Assembly: GCF_026340305.1 (NCBI RefSeq)
Contig: NZ_JAPEPI010000001.1
Span: forward strand, 434,001-498,000
From: Streptomyces sp. NBC_01381
Lineage (GTDB): Bacteria > Actinomycetota > Actinomycetes > Streptomycetales > Streptomycetaceae
Direction of reading: 5' to 3'
Length of the DNA: 64,000 nt
The translations under genes and the position numbers were made by a program. How positions within the stretch are numbered: the stretch's first letter is position 1; each line of letters opens with the position of its first letter. The notes beneath the pieces were generated by a model that had not been told where the DNA came from, ran no database searches, and was given only the letters and a program-made list of their open reading frames with translations. This document shows, in pieces, positions 50,640 to 59,584 of the stretch.

Positions 50640-51037
50640 CGGGCGCCTCCGTCTTCTGCAGTCCCATCCGCATCCACACCGGCCAGATACTCGTCGTAGC
50701 GCGCCTCAGCCGCCGGGACCGAATCGCGGTACCAGTCGCTCCAACGACCAGCCTTGTCTCCGGCTACCAACAGAATCGCCTGCCGCTTGGGATCGAAGAC
50801 GAACAGGATGCGGACCTCGCTGCGGCCGGCGCTTCCCGGCCGCAGCTCCTTGAGGTTATGGGTCCGGCATCCGTAGAGCCTGTCGACAAGCGGTCGGCCC
50901 AGCGCGGGCCCGTTCTCCGCCAACATGTCGACCGCTGCCTCAACGAGGTCCGCAGTCACCGGATCCTCCTCTGTCAGCTTGAGCAGCCACAGCTCCACCG
51001 ACGGGTGGAGGTTGATCTCCCAGTTCATGCTCTGCAT
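50636..51037 (-). CDS. RelE/HigB-type toxin (Gp49-like, DUF891)
   Basis: A 133-residue protein with LYGCRTHNLKELRPGSAGRSEVRILFVFDPKRQAILLVAGDKAGRW, the basic beta-sheet core of Gp49/HigB-like mRNA interferases, and a C-terminal tail extended beyond the usual length. ATG 51037 or, more likely by alignment memory, ATG 51028 (MNWEIN). A TACGCT hexamer lies just upstream. No Shine-Dalgarno. Confidence 0.85.
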   Translation of the reverse strand: MQSMNWEINLHPSVELWLLKLTEEDPVTADLVEAAVDMLAENGPALGRPLVDRLYGCRTHNLKELRPGSAGRSEVRILFVFDPKRQAILLVAGDKAGRWSDWYRDSVPAAEARYDEYLAGVDADGTAEDGGAR

Positions 51038-51148
51038 CTCAGCGTACGACGCAAGCGGGTAAAAGGAAATCCTTATACGCCCAGCCCAACGAGTGAACGC
51101 CGACCGCGAGTCAGGGGCCCCAGAGCTTCGCGCCCCGGGACTCGGCGG

Positions 51149-51859
51149 CTACTGGATCGAGCGCAGGCCCAGTGGCCCCGCAAGCTCCTCCGCCATGACC
51201 TTGCCCGCCGCCTCCGCCAACGCGTCCTCTGCCAGGTCCTCGTCCGTGTCCAGGCCGTTCAGGTCCTCGAGCGGCTGGTTCAGCCTCACGTGTGCCACCA
51301 GGGACTGGAGGGCCCGGAGGGCGGCCGAGGCCGTTGAGCCCCAGTTGGAGAAGTACGAGAACTGCCACCACCAGAGGGCCTCGGTCGTGCGGCCCGCGCG
51401 GTAGTGCGCCAGGCCGTGCGAGAGGTCCGCGACCACGTCCGCCAAGTCGTCCGAGATGCGGGCCGCGACCGGGGCCTTGCGGGGCTCGTAGGGGTCGAAG
51501 ACCTCCGAGTAGACGTCTACCGGCTCCAAGAGGAGCGCCAGGCGTTCGCGGATGTCGTCCACGTCGCGCTCCGGGCCGAGGTCCGGCTCGTAGCGCTCCT
51601 CGGGGACGATGTCCTCGTGCGCGCCCAGGCGGCCGCCGGCCAGGAGGAGTTGGGAGACCTCCAGGAGGAGGAAGGGGACCGCCGAGTCCGGCTCGTCGCC
51701 CTTGGCCACCTCCGTCACCGCCACGATGAAGCTCTCGATCTGGTCCGAGATCTGCACCGCGAAGGAGTCCGGGTCCTGGGACGTGGAGTGGATCAGCTTC
51801 GCTCCGGCGTCGGCTCCGGCGTCGGACTGCTGCGTCTGCGACTTCTGCTGCTTAGACAT
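51149..51859 (-). CDS. DUF5063 family protein
   Basis: A 236-residue acidic helical protein with [33 protein letters not shown] and [26 protein letters not shown] segments characteristic of DUF5063. It is conserved downstream of recR in streptomycetes; function is unknown. Its start overlaps the recR stop by 8 bp, so it belongs to the ybaB-recR-DUF5063 operon. The left end of the gene is the right border of the accessory block. Confidence 0.88.
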   Translation of the reverse strand: MSKQQKSQTQQSDAGADAGAKLIHSTSQDPDSFAVQISDQIESFIVAVTEVAKGDEPDSAVPFLLLEVSQLLLAGGRLGAHEDIVPEERYEPDLGPERDVDDIRERLALLLEPVDVYSEVFDPYEPRKAPVAARISDDLADVVADLSHGLAHYRAGRTTEALWWWQFSYFSNWGSTASAALRALQSLVAHVRLNQPLEDLNGLDTDEDLAEDALAEAAGKVMAEELAGPLGLRSIQ

Positions 51860-52451
51860 CTAGGAGTCGTCTCCCCTCGAAAGCGCGGCCCAGAGTGACC
51901 TCGTCCGCGTATTCCAGATCTCCCCCGACAGGGAGCCCGCTGGCCAGGCGGGTGACCTTCAGGCCCATGGGCTTGATCATGCGCGCGAGGTACGTCGCCG
52001 TGGCCTCGCCCTCCAGGTTCGGGTCCGTGGCCAGGATGAGTTCCGTGACCGTGCCATCCGCGAGCCTGGACAGGAGTTCTCGTATGCGCAGGTCGTCCGG
52101 GCCCACTCCCTCGATCGGGCTGATCGCGCCGCCCAGGACGTGGTACTTCCCGCGGAATTCGCGGGTGCGCTCGATCGCTACGACGTCCTTGGGCTCCTCC
52201 ACCACGCAGATGACCGACAGGTCGCGGCGGGGGTCCCTGCAGATGTTGCAGAGTTCCTCCTGCGCCACGTTTCCGCACGTTGCGCAGAAGCGGACCTTGT
52301 CCTTCACCTCAAGGAGGGCGTGCGCGAGACGGCGTACGTCCGTCGGCTCCGTCTGCAGGATGTGGAAGGCGATCCGCTGCGCGCTCTTGGGACCGACGCC
52401 GGGCAGCCTGCCCAACTCGTCGATGAGGTCCTGGACCACGCCTTCGTACAC
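51852..52451 (-). CDS. recR: Recombination protein RecR
   Basis: A 199-residue recombination mediator. In order: HhH region ([18 protein letters not shown]), four-Cys zinc finger ([16 protein letters not shown]), Toprim domain ([20 protein letters not shown] ... [17 protein letters not shown]) and Walker-B-like tail. It helps load RecA in RecFOR gap repair. Length is standard. It lies downstream of the ybaB-type gene with a short TCTAGCTG repeat in the spacer (about 52478-52500). Confidence 0.97.
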   Translation of the reverse strand: MYEGVVQDLIDELGRLPGVGPKSAQRIAFHILQTEPTDVRRLAHALLEVKDKVRFCATCGNVAQEELCNICRDPRRDLSVICVVEEPKDVVAIERTREFRGKYHVLGGAISPIEGVGPDDLRIRELLSRLADGTVTELILATDPNLEGEATATYLARMIKPMGLKVTRLASGLPVGGDLEYADEVTLGRAFEGRRLLDV

Positions 52452-52545
52452 GGGACGCCTTTCCTTCTATCCGTCTGTCTAGCTGTCTAGCTGTCTGTTT
52501 CTAGGGTCTGGCTCTGATACGTACCGTAGTTGGCCGGGGGGTTTC

Positions 52546-52887
52546 TTAGAAGGGAAGGCCCGGGATGCCGCCGCCTCCCAGGCCCTGCGCGAGCGGGCCC
52601 AGCTTCTCCTGCTGGAGCGCCTGCGCGTTCTCGTTCGCCGCCTGGACCGCCGCGACGATCAGGTCGGCGAGGGTCTCCGTGTCCTCCGGGTCGACCGCCT
52701 TGGGGTCGATGACGAGGCCGCGCAGCTCGCCCGAGCCGTTGACCGTCGCCTTGACGAGACCGCCGCCCGCCTGGCCCTCGACCTCCGTGCGAGCGAGCTC
52801 CTCCTGCGCGGCCGCGAGGTCCTGCTGCATCTTCTGGGCCTGCTGGAGCAGCTGCTGCATGTTGGGCTGGCCACCACCGGGGATCAC
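52546..52887 (-). CDS. YbaB/EbfC nucleoid-associated protein
   Basis: A 113-residue DNA-binding protein, [20 protein letters not shown] with helical start, a strand pair [29 protein letters not shown], and a second helix. The Gly-rich ends are typical of actinobacterial members. GTG 52887 is preferred (AGGAG 8 nt upstream and homologue length); an ATG at 52914 would add 9 residues. Co-transcribed with recR. Confidence 0.93.
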   Translation of the reverse strand: MIPGGGQPNMQQLLQQAQKMQQDLAAAQEELARTEVEGQAGGGLVKATVNGSGELRGLVIDPKAVDPEDTETLADLIVAAVQAANENAQALQQEKLGPLAQGLGGGGIPGLPF

Positions 52888-53183
52888 GATCAGCTCCTGT
52901 CTGTGACGGTTCATGACGGTTTGTATGGCGGGGTTTCCACCTGTAATGAGCCTACGTGGTCAGGGGTGCCCTCGCCCCAGCACTCTTTCGAGTGAGATCA
53001 GCGGTCCTCCTATACCTGATCAAGCACCTCTTCCGGGCGGAAATACCGTGAAAACGGGCTCATGGCCACCCATTGGGCGGTAGGACTGAGGGCTGCGCAT
53101 CAGCACCAGGTGTCACAGGGCGCTTACCGTACGGAACCGCCGCAGGGAACAGTCAGGGATCTCGTAGAGGTAGAGGGAGTGCC

Positions 53184-53960
53184 GTGAGCCAGCCGGATAT
53201 GCAGCCCGAGGGGGTGCCCCATGACGGGCACGGGCAGGGTGCCGGGGCAGGGGCGCGGGAGAGCGCCCGGGGCGGCACCGAGGGCTCCCGGGCCGGGGAT
53301 CTGACGGGGCGGAGCTTCCCGCTCGGCGACTGGGGCGAGCCGGCCGAGCGGCTCGACGAGCTGTACCGGTGGGTGGAGCGGGGGGCGCTCAACACGGCGG
53401 CCTGGTATCTGTCCGACCGCGCGTGGAAGCGGCGCGGGGCGCAGTTCTCGCGCGTGGGCGCGGCGCTGGGGGGCGTGGGGGCGGGGGTGTTTCCGCTGCT
53501 CGATCTGGCGGGGGCGGCGGGGGATGTCGCCGCGTGGGGGTTTGTCTCGCTGCTGGCGGGGGTCGCGTGCGTGGGGTGCGACCGGTTCTTTGGTCTGACG
53601 TCTGGGTGGATGCGGGATGTGGCCACGGCTCAGGCGGTGCAGCGGCGGCTGCAGGTGCTGCAGTTCGACTGGGCTTCGGAGAGTGTGCGGGAGGTTCTCG
53701 GGCCCACGGAGGGGACGGCGAGCGAGGCGGCCGAGCGGTGCCTGGGGGTCCTTCGGCGGTTCTCGGAGGACGTGACGGAGATGGTGCGGGCCGAGACGGC
53801 GGACTGGATGGTGGAGTTTCGGTCCGGGCCCGCGCCGCTTGCCATGCAGGCGTTGGTCCCCGCCTCCCGGGGGGAGGCGGGGCCTGCCCCTGCGCGGGCC
53901 GCGTTGCCGCCGGGGGCGCGGCCGAACATGCCTCGGCAGCGGCCGCCGGAGCCTCGGTGA
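53184..53960 (+). CDS. SLATT-domain two-TM membrane protein
   Basis: A 258-residue protein: a disordered Gly/Ala/Glu leader (1-50), a helix DWGEPAERLDELYRWVE, two adjacent transmembrane helices (about 85-105 and 112-133) and a long cytoplasmic helical part (DVATAQAVQRRLQVLQFDWASESVREVLG). This matches SLATT-type proteins, proposed pore-forming effectors in nucleotide-signal conflict systems, but this one sits near recR as in other streptomycetes and may be housekeeping. GTG 53184 has GGGAG upstream. Confidence 0.72.
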   Translation: MSQPDMQPEGVPHDGHGQGAGAGARESARGGTEGSRAGDLTGRSFPLGDWGEPAERLDELYRWVERGALNTAAWYLSDRAWKRRGAQFSRVGAALGGVGAGVFPLLDLAGAAGDVAAWGFVSLLAGVACVGCDRFFGLTSGWMRDVATAQAVQRRLQVLQFDWASESVREVLGPTEGTASEAAERCLGVLRRFSEDVTEMVRAETADWMVEFRSGPAPLAMQALVPASRGEAGPAPARAALPPGARPNMPRQRPPEPR

Positions 53961-54013
53961 GGACGTGGGCTCCGGCTGGCTGGTGCAGTGAGGGACCTGC
54001 CGGCCGGTGGGGG

Positions 54014-54055
54014 CTTGTCGCGCAGTTCCCCGCGCCCCTTCGGGGCGCGGCCCTC
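54014..54055. terminator. Dispersed Streptomyces repeat with terminator hairpin
   Basis: GTCGCGCAGTTCCCCGCGCC is a string I recall as very common between Streptomyces genes. It leads into CCGCGCCCC-TTC-GGGGCGCGG (54030-54050), a perfect 9-bp stem. It separates the convergent SLATT and 54054 genes. Confidence 0.75.
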
Positions 54056-54704
54056 AGCTGTAGATGATCATTGAGCCCTGCGCGAGACTCCTCGTCGTCG
54101 CCGCATGCAACCCCAGCCACACATGCCGCTCCCTCGCGAAGGGACTGTCGTCGTGCGGGGCAGGTGCCGCCGGCTCCTCCAGGGACGTGGGGGCCTGTGG
54201 CGGCGTCGGTGGGCCCGGTGGGTTCGCGGGGTCTATGCCGATCGACGGGGCCACGAACTCCAGTTCCCGCAGCAGCGCCTGCGCCGAGCCCAACGGCCCG
54301 CCGCCCGAGAGCAGTTCGTCGTTCGAGAGGGGCGCAGGGAAGTCCACGGGGACGTACGCACCCGCGTGGTCGTAATGCCAGACCAGATGCGACTGCTGGG
54401 CCGTCGCGTCGAACATCTCCAGCAACTGCTCGTAGTCCCCGCCCAGTTCGTCCACCGGCGTCACCTCCAGGCCGCACACCTGGAGCAGGTACGCCCGCCG
54501 CAGGAAATGCAGCGCGTCGTAGTCGAAGCCCGCGACCGGGGCGACATCCCCCGACAGGCCCGGCATGTACGAGAAGACGGGGACGGGCGGAAGGCCCGCG
54601 TCGGTCAGCGCCTTGTCGTACGCCGCGATCTCCTCCGCGAAGGGGTTGTCGGGGCTGTGACACAGCACGTCGACGAGCGGGACCAGCCACAGGTCACAGG
54701 CCAA
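54054..54704 (-). CDS. Conserved hypothetical protein
   Basis: A 216-residue acidic cytosolic protein without a recognised motif; segments include LWLVPLVDVLCHSPDNPFAEEIAAYDKAL, FDYDALHFLRRAYLLQ and SHLVWHYDHAGAYVPVDFPAPL. A Pro-rich linker (about 160-185) precedes a short conserved tail. It resembles SUKH/immunity-like folds only vaguely. The start is TTG 54704, with GAGGAG 5 nt upstream, an uncommon codon choice well supported by spacing. Confidence 0.6.
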   Translation of the reverse strand: MACDLWLVPLVDVLCHSPDNPFAEEIAAYDKALTDAGLPPVPVFSYMPGLSGDVAPVAGFDYDALHFLRRAYLLQVCGLEVTPVDELGGDYEQLLEMFDATAQQSHLVWHYDHAGAYVPVDFPAPLSNDELLSGGGPLGSAQALLRELEFVAPSIGIDPANPPGPPTPPQAPTSLEEPAAPAPHDDSPFARERHVWLGLHAATTRSLAQGSMIIYS

Positions 54705-54807
54705 GGGTGCTCCTCAAATCGGTTGGCTCATATCGGCTGCTATGTCGGACGTCGGACCTTCCCGGACCTTCCCCGCGCTCAGGCAGCGTAGTCGCGGCGC
54801 GAGCCAC

Positions 54808-57264
54808 CTAGCTGCCCTTGTGCAGATCCCAGATCCACACGCCGTCTACCCACTTTGCGGGGCGGTCAAGGAGTTCCTCGACCGTCACGCGAAGTTCCGC
54901 GTCATGCGCCTGCGGGGCGAGGACCAGCACGCCCGCCTTCCAGTACGCCAGGTCGGCGCGGGCGGCGGCGCGCCACTCCTTGGTGATCTGCGGGGCGCGG
55001 CCCGCCGAGCGGACGTCCCGCAGGAGGTTCGACGTGTTGCGGGGCGACGCCCCGTAGATGCCCACGCGGTCCGGGCCCCACGGCCCGTTGAAGTAGCCGC
55101 CGGGGAGGCGGAAGCCCAGGTCGGCGGCCGTCTGCCAGTGCAGTGCCTCCGCGTTCGCGGGGTCCGGGAGCGGCACCGGCACGAGGGATTCGCCCTCCCC
55201 CACGTACCGCTTCCAGGTCCCGTCGGCGATGAACGCCGGCACCTCGGCACGCTCCACCGCCCGCAGCGGCATCGGCACGATCGGCAGCAGGGCCAGCGCG
55301 ACGGCGGTGACACCGGCGTAATGAAAAGCCGAGCGCGGGGCCGTGAGCAGGCGGGCGAGCGCGAGTGCCACCAGCATGCCGAGCGCCGGGGCGCACACCA
55401 TCGCCACCCGCGATTCGATGACCGACTCGAAGAGGGGGAGATGGGCGAGGGGCCGCCACGGGCCCGGCAGCACCACGTCCGTCCACGGGATGCGGAACTT
55501 CGGGCCCAGCGACAGGAACGCCGCCGCGAGCGCCGTGAACGCCAGCGCCTTCACCACCGCCCGCTCCCAGAGACGTACGACGATCGCGAAGGCCAGCGCC
55601 ACCAGGGGCCAGCCGTAGAACGCGTTCTGCTCGGTGGGGTTCAGGGAGAGCCCGGCGGCGGTCTGCCCGTCGCCCGCGAGCGAGCGTTCGGCGAAGGAGA
55701 GCAGGGCGAGGGGGCTGTTGCCCGCGTTGTCGCCGTGCAGCACGCTCGTATAGCTCTGCGGGCCGAAGAACTGCCAGTACAGGGGGAACGCGACGAGGGG
55801 GAGCGTGACGGCCAGCGCAATCCCAAGACCCCGGGCGAGGGGCCCGAAGGCCGCCCTCGCCACGTCCCTGCGCACCACCCCGTACGCGGCCGCGAACAGC
55901 AGCATGCCCAGCGCGGCGAGCAGCAGCGGTTCCTCGCCGAGGAAGATCTGGTACGTCGTGAAGAGGCCGAGCACGATCCCGTCGCGTACGACACGTGTGC
56001 CGTCGCCCTCGCAGAGCCGCAGCGCCCTGTCGATGATCAGCGGGATCATGAACAGGACCATGAAGTTCGGGTGCGCGTGCGCGTGGCTGATCATCGGCGG
56101 CGCGAAGGCGGCGAGCGCCGCGCCGACGGCCGCCGCGCCCCGGTGGCGTACGAGACGCCTGACGATCAGCCAGTACCAGGTGACCGCGGTCGCGGCGAGG
56201 CCCAGCGTCATCGCCGCGTTCAGGGCGACCGCCGGGCCGAAGAGCCAGGTCACGGGGGCGAAGGGGACGGAGAGGCCGAGCATGACCGTGTTGGCCATGA
56301 GGTTCACGCCGTCGGGGAAGTTCTGGAGGGTCGTGAAGAGGGGGTTCTGGAGGTGGCGGACGTTTTCCGCCGTCACCGCGAAGAACCACTCCCACTGGTT
56401 CTGGTCCTGGAGCGAGTCGGGGAGATAGCGGTCGCCCGGTGCGATCCAGCGGCCCGAGTAGAGGGTGACCGACAGGACCAGGAAGAGGGCCGCGACGAGG
56501 ACGTCCGTGCGGCGCAGGGTGCGGGCCTTCAGCGAGGTCAGTTCGGCGAGGACCTTCACGTAGTCGAACGGGCGGACCTTCGAACCCTCCTGGTGCGCCC
56601 AGCGCACCGGCACCTCGGCGATCGGCAGGCCGGCGCGGCGCAGGTGCTGGAGTATCTCGACGTCGATGCCCCAGCCGCACAGCCGGGACGCGGCGAAGGC
56701 CTCGCGGGCGTGGTCGCCGTCGAAGAGCTTGAATCCGCACTGGGTGTCGCGGATTCCGGGGACGGCGACCGTACGTATGAGGAAGTTGCCGCCGCGTCCG
56801 AGCAGCTCGCGCAGGCGGTGCTGGCGGGCCTCGATCGTCGCGCCCGCGCCGACGCGGGAGCCGACCGCGGCCGCGTGGCCGTCGGTGAGCGCCTTGTCGA
56901 GGCGCTCCAGCTCCTCGATGGGCGTCGCCAGATCGGCGTCGGTGACCAGGACGCGGGCGCCGCGCGACGCGAGGACGCCGAGGCGCAGGGCGTGGCCCTT
57001 GCCGCGGTTGCGGTCGGAGCGGATGAGGTGGACGCGGGGGTCGTCGAGCTCCGCGTCGACGGCGATCTCGGCGGTGCGGTCGGTGGAGCCGTCGTCGACG
57101 ACGATCAGCTCCCAGCGGCCGCCTTTGCCCTCAGGACCGGCCTCGTCCAGGTACGTCTCGTCCAGGTACGTCCCGTCCAGGAACGCGCGGATCGCGGCCA
57201 GCGTGGGGCCCAGCCGGCGCTCCTCGTTGTACGCGGGGACGACGACGGTCAGGTCCACGCTCAT
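54808..57264 (-). CDS. GT2 glycosyltransferase fused to polytopic membrane domain
   Basis: An 818-residue fusion. Residues 1-255 are a dolichyl-phosphate-sugar-synthase-like GT2 (VVVPAYNEERRLG, VVDDGSTD, DADLATP, QCGFKLF), and residues 265-680 have about ten transmembrane helices followed by an outside globular end, as in GT-C/YfhO-like proteins. One chain could thus make a polyprenyl-phosphate sugar and transfer it outside. A TYLDE pentapeptide is repeated (15-bp repeat near 57144-57185). ATG 57264 overlaps the GntR gene stop. Confidence 0.82.
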   Translation of the reverse strand: MSVDLTVVVPAYNEERRLGPTLAAIRAFLDGTYLDETYLDEAGPEGKGGRWELIVVDDGSTDRTAEIAVDAELDDPRVHLIRSDRNRGKGHALRLGVLASRGARVLVTDADLATPIEELERLDKALTDGHAAAVGSRVGAGATIEARQHRLRELLGRGGNFLIRTVAVPGIRDTQCGFKLFDGDHAREAFAASRLCGWGIDVEILQHLRRAGLPIAEVPVRWAHQEGSKVRPFDYVKVLAELTSLKARTLRRTDVLVAALFLVLSVTLYSGRWIAPGDRYLPDSLQDQNQWEWFFAVTAENVRHLQNPLFTTLQNFPDGVNLMANTVMLGLSVPFAPVTWLFGPAVALNAAMTLGLAATAVTWYWLIVRRLVRHRGAAAVGAALAAFAPPMISHAHAHPNFMVLFMIPLIIDRALRLCEGDGTRVVRDGIVLGLFTTYQIFLGEEPLLLAALGMLLFAAAYGVVRRDVARAAFGPLARGLGIALAVTLPLVAFPLYWQFFGPQSYTSVLHGDNAGNSPLALLSFAERSLAGDGQTAAGLSLNPTEQNAFYGWPLVALAFAIVVRLWERAVVKALAFTALAAAFLSLGPKFRIPWTDVVLPGPWRPLAHLPLFESVIESRVAMVCAPALGMLVALALARLLTAPRSAFHYAGVTAVALALLPIVPMPLRAVERAEVPAFIADGTWKRYVGEGESLVPVPLPDPANAEALHWQTAADLGFRLPGGYFNGPWGPDRVGIYGASPRNTSNLLRDVRSAGRAPQITKEWRAAARADLAYWKAGVLVLAPQAHDAELRVTVEELLDRPAKWVDGVWIWDLHKGS

Positions 57265-57962
57265 GCAGTGGCCGCCAGCCGCTCGATGAGGTCGAGGGAG
57301 TGGGCGTTGTACTCCGCGACGATTCTGTGCGCCGCCTGCGGGTCGCGGCGCGCGAGGGCGTCGACGAGGTCGGTGTGCCGGGCCCACAGGGTGCCCCGCA
57401 GGTCGCCGTCGCCGCGTTCGACGGCGCGGCGCAGGTAGGTGACGGCGCAGACCCAGGACTGGACGCGCAGGCGGTGCAGGAAGTCCGAGAGGTAGGGGTT
57501 GCCGAAGAGGGCGCTGAGCTCGCGCCAGAAGCGCAGGTCGTAGCCGATGAGTACGTTCAGGTCGCCGGCGCAGGCCGCGCGGGCGGCCTCCTCGCCACGA
57601 CGGCGTACGGAGACGAGGCCCGCGGCGGCGTCGGTGTGCGCCGCCGCGTTGGTCATGAGGTCGCGGAAGATGCCGTCGGAGACGAGGCTGCGGGCCTCCA
57701 GCATGCCGCGGTAGTCCGCGAGGGAGTGCTCGTGGACGCGGTAGCCGCGGTGCTGGTCGGCGTCGAGGAGGCCCTGCGCGGCGAGGTTCACCAGGGCCTC
57801 GCGGACGGGGGTCGCGGAGACGCCGTACTGATCGGCGATCTCCTTGACCGTGAACTCCTGGCCGGGCTCCAGACGGCCGCCGAGGATCTCGTCGCGCAGC
57901 GCGTCGGCGATCTGCTGGCGCAGAGTGCTGCGGATGACGGCGGGGCCGTCGGGTGCGGGCAT
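57261..57962 (-). CDS. GntR-family regulator, FCD type
   Basis: A 233-residue regulator: GntR winged helix (LRQQIADALRDEILGGRLEPGQEFTVKEIADQYGVSATPVREAL, about 13-56) and an all-helical FCD ligand domain with the expected Asp and His metal-type ligands (YDLRFWRELSALFGN, HTDLVDAL). It probably responds to a carboxylic acid. Coupled by ATGA to the glycosyltransferase downstream, and 142 bp from the aminotransferase upstream; either may be its target. Confidence 0.88.
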   Translation of the reverse strand: MPAPDGPAVIRSTLRQQIADALRDEILGGRLEPGQEFTVKEIADQYGVSATPVREALVNLAAQGLLDADQHRGYRVHEHSLADYRGMLEARSLVSDGIFRDLMTNAAAHTDAAAGLVSVRRRGEEAARAACAGDLNVLIGYDLRFWRELSALFGNPYLSDFLHRLRVQSWVCAVTYLRRAVERGDGDLRGTLWARHTDLVDALARRDPQAAHRIVAEYNAHSLDLIERLAATA

Positions 57963-58104
57963 GCTGGTGGGCCTCCCCCGCCGCGTTCTGGTCGTGAACG
58001 GGTTGTCGTCCGTGGTCGTCTTCGCTTACGAGCACGTCAGACTACGCGGTCGGGGTTCCCGGAGCCGGGCACCTCGTTTGTCGGCACCCGGCGGTACTCA
58101 GGGG

Positions 58105-59466
58105 TTACACCGTGTGTTCGTCCGCCACCGTCAGCGCCGCGTCCAAGGCCGCGATGCCCTCCTTCGCCTCCGTCTCCGTGATGTTGCACGGCGGGACGAC
58201 GTGGGTGCGGTTCATGTTGATGAAGGGCCACAGGCCCTGCTTCTTCGCGGCCGCGCCGAACGCCGCCATGGGGGCGTTCGCCTCGCCACTGGCGTTGTAC
58301 GGGACCAGCGGCTCGCGGGTCGTCTTGTCCTTGACCAGCTCCAGGGCCCAGAACATGCCGAGGCCACGCACCTCGCCGACGCTCGGGTGCCGCTCGGCGA
58401 GGTCCGCGAGGGCCGGAGCGATGACCTCCGTACCGACGCGGGCCGCGTTCTCGACGACGCCCTCGTCCTCCATGACGTTGATCGTCGCGACGGCGGCGGC
58501 GCAGGCGAGCGGGTGCCCGGAGTACGTGAGGCCGCCCGGGTAGGGCCTGCGCGCGAAGGTCTCGGCGATGGCGGCGGAGATGGCGACGCCGCCGAGCGGG
58601 ACGTAACCGGAGTTCACGCCCTTGGCGAAGGTGAGGAGATCGGGCACGATGCCGCCGTCGAAGTGCTCGGCGGCGAACCACTTGCCCGTACGCCCGAAGC
58701 CCGCCATGACCTCGTCCAGGATGAAGACGATGCCGTACCGGTCGCAGATCTCGCGTACGCCCTTGAGGTAGCCCGGCGGCGGGATCATGATGCCCGCGGT
58801 GCCCGGGACGGTCTCGAGGATGATCGCCGCGATGGACTGCGGGCCCTCGAAGGCGATCGTGTCCTCCAGGTGCTGGAGGGCCCGCTCGCACTCCTGCCGC
58901 TCGTTCTCCGCGTGGAACGGGCTGCGGTACAGGAACGGCGCCCAGAAGTGGACGACGCCCGCCGTGCCGTTGTCGGAGGGCCAGCGGCGGGGGTCGCCGG
59001 TGAGGTTGATCGCGGCGGAGGTGGCGCCGTGGTACGAGCGGTAGGCGGAGAGCACCTTGTGGCGGCCGGTGTGGAGACGCGCCATGCGGGTCGCGTTCTC
59101 CACGGCCTCGGCGCCGCCGTTGGTGAAGAAGATCTTGTCGAGGTCGCCCGGGGTCCGCTCGGCGATGAGGCGTGCGGCCTCGGAGCGGGCCTCGACGGCG
59201 AAGGCGGGGGCGAACGTCGTCATCGTCGCCGCCTGCTCCTGGATCGCGGCGACGACCTTCGGGTGCTGGTACCCGATGTTCGTGAAGACGAGGCCGCTGG
59301 TGAAGTCGAGGTAGCGGTTTCCGTCGTAGTCCCAGAAGTACGAGCCCTCGGCGCCGGCTACGGCGAGGGGGTCGATCAGCTCCTGTGCGGACCAGGAGTG
59401 GAACACGTGCGCGCGGTCCGCGGCCTTGACGGCGGCGCCGACCTGGGGATTCGGCTGAGGGGTCAT
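58105..59466 (-). CDS. Class III PLP-dependent aminotransferase
   Basis: A 453-residue omega-aminotransferase: FFTNGGAEAVENATRMAR near 115, IFILDEVMAGFGRTGKW (PLP Asp) and LLTFAKGVNSGYVPLGG with the Schiff-base lysine. It resembles taurine/beta-alanine/GABA-pyruvate aminotransferases; the exact amine is not readable. ATG 59466 lies 7 nt after TACCCT and lacks a Shine-Dalgarno. The GntR regulator is next downstream. Confidence 0.9.
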   Translation of the reverse strand: MTPQPNPQVGAAVKAADRAHVFHSWSAQELIDPLAVAGAEGSYFWDYDGNRYLDFTSGLVFTNIGYQHPKVVAAIQEQAATMTTFAPAFAVEARSEAARLIAERTPGDLDKIFFTNGGAEAVENATRMARLHTGRHKVLSAYRSYHGATSAAINLTGDPRRWPSDNGTAGVVHFWAPFLYRSPFHAENERQECERALQHLEDTIAFEGPQSIAAIILETVPGTAGIMIPPPGYLKGVREICDRYGIVFILDEVMAGFGRTGKWFAAEHFDGGIVPDLLTFAKGVNSGYVPLGGVAISAAIAETFARRPYPGGLTYSGHPLACAAAVATINVMEDEGVVENAARVGTEVIAPALADLAERHPSVGEVRGLGMFWALELVKDKTTREPLVPYNASGEANAPMAAFGAAAKKQGLWPFINMNRTHVVPPCNITETEAKEGIAALDAALTVADEHTV

Positions 59467-59473
59467 GTGGGCG

Positions 59474-59479
59474 AGGGTA
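59474..59479 (-). promoter_or_regulatory. -10 hexamer TACCCT for aminotransferase
   Basis: TACCCT on the minus strand ends 7 nt before ATG 59466. Confidence 0.45.
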
Positions 59480-59584
59480 AATGTCCACGATGCGGATAGG
59501 ACATGGGCGTCCTGTTTCGCGGGGGCGGGGGTTCTTGGACAGTGTGTCGGGGTGACGGAGGGCCGGGGGTCTGGAGCACACCCC

